In this document: positions 55,030 through 64,000 of the stretch, piece by piece | Layout of the letters: each line of letters begins with the position of its first letter | Numbering within the stretch: position 1 is the stretch's first letter | Assembly: GCA_021234155.1 (NCBI GenBank) | Contig: JAJEKV010000025.1 | Location: 10,710,914-10,774,913 of the forward strand | DNA length: 64,000 nt | Direction of reading: 5' to 3' | From: Isoetes taiwanensis | Lineage: Eukaryota; Streptophyta; Lycopodiopsida; Isoetales; Isoetaceae | The notes under the pieces: generated by a model | The model's input: the letters and a program-made list of their open reading frames with translations, nothing else | The model's database searches: none | Told to the model about the DNA's origin: nothing | Translations under genes and position numbers: made by a program

Positions 55030-55410
55030 GAGGAAAGGATCACAAAGCAGGGAGTTGAGAATTCAAACCCCAATACACTGTTTCACCATATTCATGGCCT
55101 GTAAGTAGTAAGATGAAACTTTTCAAATATCCATATCAACAAAGAATTTATCCATTATTCCAGGTCACTAAGAACAACTAGACACCTTAGTTACAAACAT
55201 TAAGGATCACATAATAGAAGGGGGCTGAGAACTCAAACCCCAAACACCAGTGCCCTACATGTTATAACCTAAGTGTGTTCTATATGTATACCATCCAAAT
55301 CTTCATATATCAAGTTCCTTGGCATATTGCCAATATACTGTAAGGGTCATATATTCAGATTACAAAGTAGGGAGCTGAGAAATCAAACCCCAATACCATG
55401 TAGCCATGAA
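55030..55410 (+). repeat. Three diverged units spaced 140-175 bp
   Basis: The phrase GGGAGYTGAGAAYTCAAACC (variants) followed by CCAATAC recurs at about 55051, 55228 and 55371, each preceded by AGGATCACA-like or TTACAAAGTA-like sequence. This is probably an old tandem duplication. Confidence 0.5.
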
Positions 55411-56839
55411 ACAATGCCACGTATTTGATATCTGCTCTTTGTAGATCATAGGAACACATTTGGTTCCAGGAGAAAAGGCATAACAATCAATTTCCTAATT
55501 TTGGTCCCTCTTATGGTATTAATAAATATTACAAGAACCCATGATAGAAACCCAATAGAAACCACAAAATTTTAACAATGTGCAGGGTAAGAATATATCA
55601 CAGAGCTGAAAAAAACACGTCCATACCCTTGTATTTCAGCTAGAGTGATAAAATAGATTCGGAATGTAAAACTACAAATTGTATTATTTCCCAATTTTTA
55701 TGCTTATTATCAACTCATGGATATTTCAGAGTTCTGATGACTAAGGCATTCCAAGCTTTGTAGTCATCTTATCTAGTGGATGAACTGTCAAACATCTACT
55801 TCCCACTTGGCAATTTGAATATTAACTATTCACTGATATGACAGTTCTTGATCCGATATTTTCTCTCCTGGTGTTATCCAACAGCAAGGAATAAGGAGAT
55901 TACCCTGTTTTAAATGTGGTGGACCTGTCCATAAACTACGAAAACTCAGCAGCAAAGTAAAGGCCTGGATTCAAAAACCGTTTTTTGCTTTTTATAAAAA
56001 AAAAATTTAAAAAACATTTTCCAGCATGGCTGAATACAAGTCACAACCATTAACATACTATTTAAGCTTAATATTAGCCTCATATTCCTATTATTGGCAG
56101 TGTAATCGTGTAGTCAAAATCACTAAACATCCAGCTATTGTGTTTAATCTAAGCTGAATATTAATATATGTAGCAAAGATTTGAAGAGTTTAGAGTGCAG
56201 CATTTACAGAACCGCGCTCCAATTCCAGAAAATTCCAACCATTTGTAGAGCTTAAACATCCTAAAGGTGGGTTTGTCGTGTTATCTGCAGCCAAATCAAT
56301 CACACGTTAGCCTGAAAAAGGGTAAGTATGAAATCCGTTTCCTTTATGTTTAAGCCGAATGAATACAGATTATTTTACTTAGACGTGCAGAGAGCATCTG
56401 TCCAAATGTATTACAGTAGTATTACCATGTGTATATAGTAAATTCAGTCCCGTATGCATGCATTCTATATGAATATTTCAGCAGGTCAACCTGTGTTTAA
56501 GCGTAATAAACTGAACTCTATGCTGGCATCTCATGTATCTATGATAAACCAGCTAAATCATTTCAAATGTCGTTATTTCTACTTAGGACAGAAATATGAT
56601 CCATTTTTTGTTCAACCCCTGTCGCAGATCAGTCAAATATAAGGAGGAACAAGTTCTTTTCAGCACTAAAGATTAGGCTGAAAGATATAGCCTTTTTGGG
56701 AATTAAGAAGCTTCATTTTCTATGGATAAGTACTCTATTGAACATATCTCAGTATTCCGGACTATGCAACCGGATTATCTATTAACATGATCTATAACTG
56801 TACAAAGCATGCAATAAATTTGTAACTTTCTATTGTGCA
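55411..56839. other. Intergenic, nothing recognised
   Basis: AT-rich DNA with short chance frames and no repeats of note. Confidence 0.4.
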
Positions 56840-56859
56840 CTATACAAAAAGTAGATAGA

Positions 56860-58700
56860 CCTCATTTTGATCGTCTCCAGGGTCAGTAGATGCTTCCAAA
56901 ACATGATCTAGGTCATTCATATCCGGGTTGTTGTAGAAAAGGGAGAAAAAAAAAGGAGAAAATGTAAAAGTCGTTATAGGATCATAAAAACGAATGAAAA
57001 ACTCAGGATGGATAAACAAATGCCAAATAGGAGTAGAAAGCAATATCTAGCATAGGATATTATGAGTAAGTTGCACATGAAATATTGGAACTAATAGAAG
57101 GTAAAAATAAAAGTATCTAAGAAACTACAAGATTACTGATAAAAGAATTGCATAATTAGAATAGATGCTTATCAACGTATCAACATGATGCCAGCAGGAG
57201 GAGCAAGATTTGTTACTGCTCGCACTTTAGAAAGATCGTGGTATATTCTTAGCATTTGCATATACAACTTCCACAGAAACATGCACAACTTCTGCTAAAG
57301 AGCCATATTTGGTAGACATATGAATTAAAGAGCCGTACAGAAAGATCGTCTTCAACCCACAATATACAAGTTTAGAGTGTATCTCCCACCTTTGATTTTT
57401 CAATTGGCACACAGACATATTAGCATAATAGCAGGGAACATTTTAAACAAAATAGGATGTTCAAACACCTAAGATGTTCAAACATCTGGAAAGTCTTTCA
57501 CATTGATAAATGATCCTCTATGGCTCCCATGCTGTTACAACAAGTTTGTGCCATGGCAAGCATTCATAACCATATAGCACATATGTAGAACATCCGTGAT
57601 GCTGTTGTAAACAATGAAATAAGAGATGGAGTGAAGAGAATACAAACTGGGTTCATATATGTGTTGCTTTTATTCCTAGCTCTGCCATAGTGGACGAATT
57701 TTCAAACCCTTGCTCTAGTATAGGATCAGATAAGAAAGAAACTGGATTCTACTACGTCAACAGACATCAATCTGCACAAATTGGCCCTATTTGCAGAAAA
57801 GATCGGCCCTATTTGTAGAAAACATGACCGATCAACCTACCTTGAAGAACCAGACTGCAGAAATTGGCTAGCTCTTTGCTATTTTATAAATCCAAGTTTT
57901 TGCAAATGATGAGATAAAATCCAAAAAACAAGATCTCAGAAAAGCGCCAAAAGCAGAAGAACAGTTTAGTAGGATGGCAAGCAAGCTAATTGCATATGAT
58001 ATTCAGAGCCGTACTTGGATTACAGTATGCACCTCTATTTGAAGCTCTATTTGCAAAGTCGCTATATCCAATGCTACATGAAACATAGAAAATAATATAC
58101 CCTAAAATACATAAAGCTATAGCACTCATGCAAATCAAGTACCAAATATGCTGTATTTACCAATCTGCAACTGTAGCAATCCCTGAGTTTCATTTGCAGC
58201 TGCTGAGCTAGAGGAAGCCCTTGTAAATGTAAGTTTCCATTTTCGGCACATCCTCCATAATTTAGCCTCACATCCTTCCTTGACGATTAAATACAAATCC
58301 ATACCAGTCTCTGCTCCACTTCCTGGGCCACCAGACGCTGTTTTGTCACTCTTATTCCTCATTTCCAGGTCTTTCTAGAGCAATAGGAGATATAAGGCCT
58401 TCTAGCATTTCCCATGAATGCAGGTGTTTTTTGGGAAGACACCATTTCTCCATTTATCTTAGGTGTGGGAAAAGTCTTACCAATTCCACCCTGTCAAGGA
58501 AGTCCAAAGAAGAAAATGCAATTGTTTATAGAGTTATGCCTCTGAGACTGGCATATTGAATTTGGAAAGGAGAGCCTCCATTCTGCATTCTTTACCCATT
58601 GCTCTGAAACTTCGGCCTGTGAAACTTTGCACACGAACAAACGGCTTCCAGATAAGTTTTCTGTTTCATTTTGAATCAAGGCAATGACCAATTCTGTTAG
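56860..58700 (-). other. Possible multi-exon minus-strand gene, unrecognised
   Basis: Several minus-strand pieces look coding: NLSGSRLFVCKVSQAEVSEQ (58620-58680), INGEMVSSQKTPAFMGNARR (58395-58460), IVKEGCEAKLWRMCRKWKLT (58215-58285) and the acidic NPDMNDLDHVLEASTDPGDD (56865-56935), the last ending at GAG/GTCTAT. No family is recognised, and joins between the pieces are not proven. Confidence 0.22.
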
Positions 58701-58928
58701 CTTGGGGTAGCGTATATTTTGATTTCAAGACATTGCATTTAGTAAAGACATTTTCTGGCATGTTATTCACTCTAATTTGCTCTCTACTTTTCTCTGGCTT
58801 TGAGATTTCTTTAGCTCTTAAGTTTATAAAGGAGATCAAAGATTTCTAGTTTATATTTAGCAACAAATTAGGGAATACAGCAGAGGCTAGGGGCTGCATA
58901 GGCAAGGCAAATGCATTTGAATAAAAGG

Positions 58929-59197
58929 TGGACGGAATAAGTTACGGGACAGAGAGGCTCAGCCTCCGCCGTACACCAAGATAGCGAGGGCTGGACCCAC
59001 CAACTGGTAATCCGGACCACTATAAACTCCCGCCATAGAATAACAGCCAGCGTGAAAAGACATAATGCATATGTATATAAGTATGGTATTTGTAGTCAAA
59101 AAGGAGACTGGAATACGCTACGGACTGAGGGGTCTAACCCCCGCCGTAGGCCAGGATAGCGAGGGCACGACCCTCCAACTGGTTCCCGGATCACCAA
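58929..59197 (+). repeat. Pair of 95-bp repeats
   Basis: 58929-59025 and 59103-59197 share GGAATA-G-TACGG, CCGCCGTA--CCA-GATAGC, GAGGG and CCAACTGGT. They lie about 175 bp apart in direct orientation. Family unknown; a SINE-like or LINE 3'-end fragment is possible. Confidence 0.6.
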
Positions 59198-60131
59198 AAT
59201 GACTGAAGGAGAGCCTAAAGGCTTTAATAAATAATAGCTTACAAGTGCTCTTACATCAAGTGCTTGAGGATGTGTTGCAGTTATGTGAAGACATCTATAG
59301 AATAATCAAAAACCATGTTTGGTACTCTACAAGAAGTTTTGCCAACTGCAGAATGTCCAAGTTGAATAGCTAGTAACACACAAAACAAGGGAATGGTGAT
59401 ACCACTATCTGCATAATCTGGATGATTGATCTTTTCATTCTTTTATCATCATTAGGTATAAATATAGATTGGCTGTTGTAAGCTATGAAATTGGACGGTT
59501 TCTTTGCACAATGCATCAGTTCTATCAACATAGTATATGCATGCTATGTATGAAATTAGGAAGTTTCTTTAGACGCTTTACACTAATATAAATCTGGACT
59601 ATTAGGCAGTGACTACATAAGTTGGGGATTGTGTTAATATAGTGTAGTTAGAATATTTCAAGATGGTTTATAAACACGGACCTTTGGACACGTGATGTTA
59701 TGTTGAGAGTAATTACTACATATTCATAGCTCCGGATTGGAGCTCTAATCAGTACTAATCAGTTTAGTTTAGGGTTTTTGCAGCCTAACAATAATGGCGT
59801 GGGAAAAATCCAAAATCCAGAATGACGGAAAACGGATCTGATAATAATACTGTGCATCAGTGAGCCCATTACTATTAAAGTTTTTCCTCGAAAACCCGTC
59901 GGGGCGGGGTTTTTTAATCCTGATAGTAATCGGCATCACTAATATAGCCCAGGTCATAGACATGAAAGAGGGTTTGTAATATGAACCGCACAAAAGCGGC
60001 TCATAAACCCCATACAAATTGTTCAGTTAAAAGCTGATTGATAACGACGCATCATTGCACGGCGATGAAGCCGAAGTAAAGTGGGATGTTGGTAATAATA
60101 GAAAAAAGTCAGCCTTCAGAAAAGGCTACAT
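59198..60131. other. Spacer with a LINE-type 3'-end fragment
   Basis: TTTTTCCTCGAAAACCCGTC and the following GGGGCGGGGTTTTTTAAT (59877-59917), then GATAGTAATCGGC, match the 3' part of the LINE remnant at 63137-63188. The rest is unrecognised. Confidence 0.4.
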
Positions 60132-60341
60132 CATAACAGCGTGATGTGCTAGTAGTGCCCTTTTAGGGAGCTCGCCCATGCTACACAAGTCCAGGGGCCT
60201 CACGGCACAAGGGACGTTAATGTATATTCTATTCTATTCTATTCTATTCTATTCTATTCTATAACAGCGTGATGTGCTAGTAGTGCCCTTTTAGGGAGCT
60301 CGCCCATGCTACACAAGTCCAGGGGCCTCGCGGCACAAGGG
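60132..60341 (+). repeat. Two nearly identical 81-bp units around an ATTCT array
   Basis: 60132-60213 and 60261-60341 (ATAACAGCGTGATGTGCTAG...GGCACAAGG) differ at one base (CTCAC versus CTCGC). They flank seven ATTCT units (60226-60260). Such identity beside decayed neighbours suggests a recent event, perhaps two insertions of a short retroposon with an ATTCT tail. Confidence 0.75.
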
Positions 60342-60392
60342 GCCAAGGCATTACGGAATGTTTCAACGACATACTTAATTGTTTTCTGTGTT

Positions 60393-60393
<1 letters not shown>

Positions 60394-60453
<60 letters not shown>
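60394..60453 (+). repeat. CT microsatellite
   Basis: About 30 uninterrupted CT units, joined directly to the head of SINE-like copy 1. Confidence 0.95.
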
Positions 60454-60455
<2 letters not shown>

Positions 60456-60680
60456 GTCTAGTGGTAACACACTAGATCTAGCAACTATAGGTCTCGAGTA
60501 GAATCGCTTTCTGAACGGCTGGGGTGTCAAAATCCCACAGACCTTAATGTAAAGTGGTTGGGGGCGGGGGCCCAACCAAGCAATGTAGTGTGGTGTGTGG
60601 TCACATGTCCATTGGATCTTTGCCTAGTGGCGTGGCGTTAAAATACTATCTATCTATCTATATCTATCTCTCTCTCTCTC
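60454..60680 (+). repeat. SINE-like element, copy 1, with TATC/TC tail
   Basis: The head TTAGTCTAGTGGTAAC resembles a pol III A box. GGTCTCGAGTAGAATC is a damaged B box about 30 bp later. The body contains AAGTGGTTGGGGGC, CCCAACCAAGCAATGTAGTG and GATCTTTGCCTAGTGGCGTG. It ends in TATC repeats and then TC repeats. The body recurs in copy 2. Confidence 0.6.
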
Positions 60681-60964
<284 letters not shown>

Positions 60965-61379
60965 ATCTCTCTCTCTCTCTATACTTTCTCTCTATTCTTT
61001 TGTATTTTATATCTCTAACTTTATAGTTGGTCCCTCACTGACTTTAATGGAGGTAGGTGTCACTGACAGCTTTACGTTGGGTCTCAAATGACAAGGTAGC
61101 TGATTTGGATGGCATGCAAGAAGAACTTTGAGCATCAAATTGTCGTCGTAACCTAATTAGTTTGTTCAATAGAGACGATCAAGAAGGGTCACCGTGGAAC
61201 AGAGTAGTTTCAATATATAAAGTAGAGGACAAATATGTTCTGGCAATTATTGCACATTATGGTGCTTGAGCAGCAATTGGCATTGTTGGCAGAGGAAATA
61301 GGGATGCATTTACTCGGATAGGCAGGTTTTAGACTCAAGCATTTAGAGGAAATAAGGATACATACACTCAGACAGGCAA

Positions 61380-63270
61380 GTTTAGGCCCAAGCATTTCAC
61401 AATTGATCACATTGTTACATTGTGCACCCTATTGGAAGACAATAAAAATAAATGACATGATCTATATTGCTTCTTCATGGACTTTGCAAAAGCTCTCAAT
61501 ATTGTGCATAGGAGAAGTTCTGGAAGAGACTATCCTTGCTAGACATCCCGTATGAACTGTGAAATGCAATACATGGGATTTATGAGACAGTCACAACATG
61601 AACGCCTCCACCATGCCACCCTATCAACTGTGGGGTGCTTACGTCATTTTTTTTCCTTCTTTTTTTTTTTTTTTTTTAATTTACCAGGTTTGTTTAACCC
61701 CTCTACAACAAATCCTGCAATTTGAGCCTATCCATCTGGCATGCTACATCACCTAAACTTAACATGTTTCGTTAGATCTTTCAATTTCCACATCATGGTT
61801 AGCAAAATTCCAAATATCAAACTAAAATTGTAGGCGCACCGGCTTCTTTGAAAATGGGGTGATGGAGCTCACTTTTACATCAGATTACGGTGGGCTGATA
61901 TATGATGATGATGTGGACCACCTTGCTTACACTCCGGCAGACATGAAGCGCCATCTCAATGCTCAACGAGCGCGTTACGGTGGTGACATGCGAGTGAACC
62001 TGGCTAAGACTAAGGTGGTCCTCATATCATCCTCACGTCAGCCATGAGCCCCCTTCTTCAGTTACTGGCGGCAAAATGTGAAAGTGGCATCCACCTACAA
62101 GTATTTGGGAATGGAGTTCCCCTCTAGTATGCAGTGGGATGCTTACATCCATCTACGAACACCAGTGGCCTGGAAGGCACTAGAGGCAATGCAGAACAAC
62201 AGTCATAGAGCAGAGTTATACGACTAGACCCATCAGCCGCACCTGTTCGGGGCCTTGATAGAGCTTGTCCCTTTATAGGGGACGAGATTCTGGACCCCTG
62301 TGGTGTCCCTCTCTACCTAAATAATTTGGAGCAGGTACAGAAAGCCTTTTTAGTTGGGGTTGAAGTCCACAGTCCCATATCAGATCCTACTATGGGTGAT
62401 AGGTTTCTTATCCATTTAGATGGCAATCCTGGATTGCCACATCGTCTACTTTCAGAAGGTGGTCACTATGGACGATGATCGCATCCTTAGCCTGTCTTAT
62501 ATCATGACAATGGGGCCACAGCGCCTCACGGCCTGTTGGAAGGAAAAGTGAGCTCAGTAGCTCTCCAGATGGAATGTGCAGGAGCACATATGAATATAGG
62601 TGCAAACATAGGCAGACTGCCACAACTTGAGGCAGTACTTTGATGCTTGCTTCCTCAAAAAGTTTTGGGAGGCCAGCACTCTTAAATAGGTCAAGACGAC
62701 ACATTACCAGTGCCACGTGAATCCTTCATTGGAAACGGGACCCGCAACGCTACTTGTGTACCATCTGCCTATGAAAAGGCGCAGACTCATTGCCTCGATC
62801 CGCATGGCTGCATATCGTCTCCAAATTGAGACAGAAAGATGGATTGGGGAGCCACGACAAGACAAGCTCTATTGATGCTGGGAGCCGTTGAAGATGAATG
62901 TCATACCCTCTGTGTTTGTCCAAATATGACTAAAAGGCGGGTGCGTTATCTTGGTTGTCAGGCTTGGTACATGTGATAATGAGCATGGCTCCAGTTCAGA
63001 TGCTGGGATCGTACCTACAGGAGGTCGTACATCTGCAGATCAACTATGTCCCCGGACATTCGCATGAGTTGAATATGTCTTACTTGATATGTATATTTGT
63101 ATAGTTTGACATCACTTTTATTGCTTCTACAATTTTTTCCTCAAAAAACTTTCGAGGCGGGCTTTTTTTTAACGCGGACAGTAATAAGTCTGCTATGCTC
63201 TCTTTTGGATCCCATAGGCTGATTGGTCTCCGTGGACAATAAAAACTTTATTCTATTCTACTCTTCGAAG
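61380..63270 (+). mobile_element. Decayed LINE, reverse transcriptase and 3' end
   Basis: Plus-strand RT blocks of a non-LTR retrotransposon survive with many stops. The TIDHIVTLCTLLED region lies at 61396-61440. Motif A, LYCFFMDFAKALNIVH, is at 61462-61510, then SLLDIPYEL and AIHGIYETV. The catalytic box is altered to YDDDVDHLAYTPADMKRHL (61900-61960; usual form YADDxxL). It is followed by RVNLAKTKVV and then KVASTYKYLGMEF (62078-62115) and AWKALEAMQNNSHRAELYD. The 3' end near 63230-63262 has CAATAAAAACTTTATTCTAT, a poly(A)-signal-like tail resembling the ATTCT array at 60.2 kb. Confidence 0.75.
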
Positions 63271-64000
63271 TATGTGGGTTTTTTTTTCCTCTATTGTTCT
63301 TTTGTACACGATTGTCTCCAGCATGTCATGTCGGTTGGTCCCTTTCTCTTTAGTTTTTTGGCAAAGCCTTATGATTTCAGAAGCTTCAGCTTCAAATACG
63401 AGGAAAATAAACTAGCAGGAGCTGATGACAGTTCTCAAATTCGTGCTTAGAAAAAGTTGCTTGATGCCTTAACTCCAAGATGTGTTTCTCTTGGATTTTG
63501 AATACCTCAAGCTGGATATGACAAGCAATATACATTCCAAGTGAATTGTTGTCAGCTCGTCGCTGTATTTTGGCAGCTATATATCATGTTTTTAAGCCAA
63601 TGTTTGAGTTTTGGAGCAGAGACATAGATATATAATATATTTACATTCCTTTGCCTATCTATGATGTCTAATTAAATAGAGTAGCTATGCCAAAATATGG
63701 CTTGGGAGTTTCAAGCGCATGCAACAACTATTGCCAGTCTTTCTAATCAAGCATGTGTTGGGCATTGTCCCAGCTTATTACGATAGAAAATCAATTTTAT
63801 CTATAAATCTTGTGAAGGATAAAGGCTACTCAGTCTAGGAGAATTCATTATTGTGAACTATTCCATAAATCTTGTGAAAGACAGTCGCTATTAGAAGGTT
63901 TTAAGGTATTCATTACAAACCTGGTAAGATCCGTCTTCTGGAACATTTGAGAGAGAGCACTAACCTATTCCAAGGCTTTTTGAGAGTCAAGCTATGTTCT
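63271..64000. other. Right edge, nothing recognised
   Basis: AT-rich sequence with a local repeat (ATAAATCTTGTGAA at 63799 and 63866). No gene recognised. Confidence 0.4.

Noticed and set aside
59895-59920. Bacterial-type intrinsic terminator (GC stem plus T run)
   Set aside because: The sequence is part of a eukaryotic LINE 3' block that recurs at 63.14 kb.

Overview
This window looks like nuclear DNA of a land plant. It carries a GNOM-type ARF-GEF gene, the first exon of a plant CCCH zinc-finger gene, and plant-style Copia, Gypsy, TRIM, Helitron, SINE and LINE sequences. Base composition is AT-rich, introns have GT-AG ends, and most of the length is mobile DNA in several stages of decay. 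The lineage cannot be fixed by reading alone; a seed-free plant (fern, lycophyte or bryophyte) is possible but not shown.

Layout. 1-6.3 kb: AT-rich spacer, then a very old plus-strand Copia element between LTR-like repeats. 6.7-15.7 kb: two decayed minus-strand LTR elements head to tail, apparently sharing the middle LTR. 15.8-24 kb: an unrecognised plus-strand multi-exon gene split by a young, defective Copia element (16539-21633) with a perfect GAATA target duplication. 25.6-28.3 kb: a minus-strand, frameshifted gene set resembling a cut-and-paste transposon (coiled-coil protein plus candidate transposase) with paired palindromes upstream. 29.1-29.4 kb: a small basic ORF. 30.6-32.4 kb: a CCCH zinc-finger first exon followed by unrecognised exons. 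34.8-39.4 kb: the GNOM-like gene, two coding exons, nearly full length, but with one in-frame TAG inside the Sec7 domain. 40-41.7 kb: an array of TRIM-type LTRs. 46.07-46.54 kb: a complete 470-bp TRIM. 46.6-50.8 kb: a decayed plus-strand gene with a methyltransferase-like segment and an FCP1-like phosphatase segment, whose likely introns and 3' part carry about ten copies of a CTCGACTCGCGAGTCGAG-type palindrome. 51.4-52.2 kb: Gypsy pol remains. 54.28-54.86 kb: a Helitron end joined to a large inverted repeat. 58.9-63.3 kb: SINE-like repeats, microsatellites and a decayed LINE.

The only clear cellular function is ARF activation in vesicle traffic (the GNOM-like gene). The CCCH gene may be broken. 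The points most worth following are the stop codon in the GNOM-like gene, the palindromes in the 47-50 kb gene, the Copia-split gene, the TRIM family and the Helitron.
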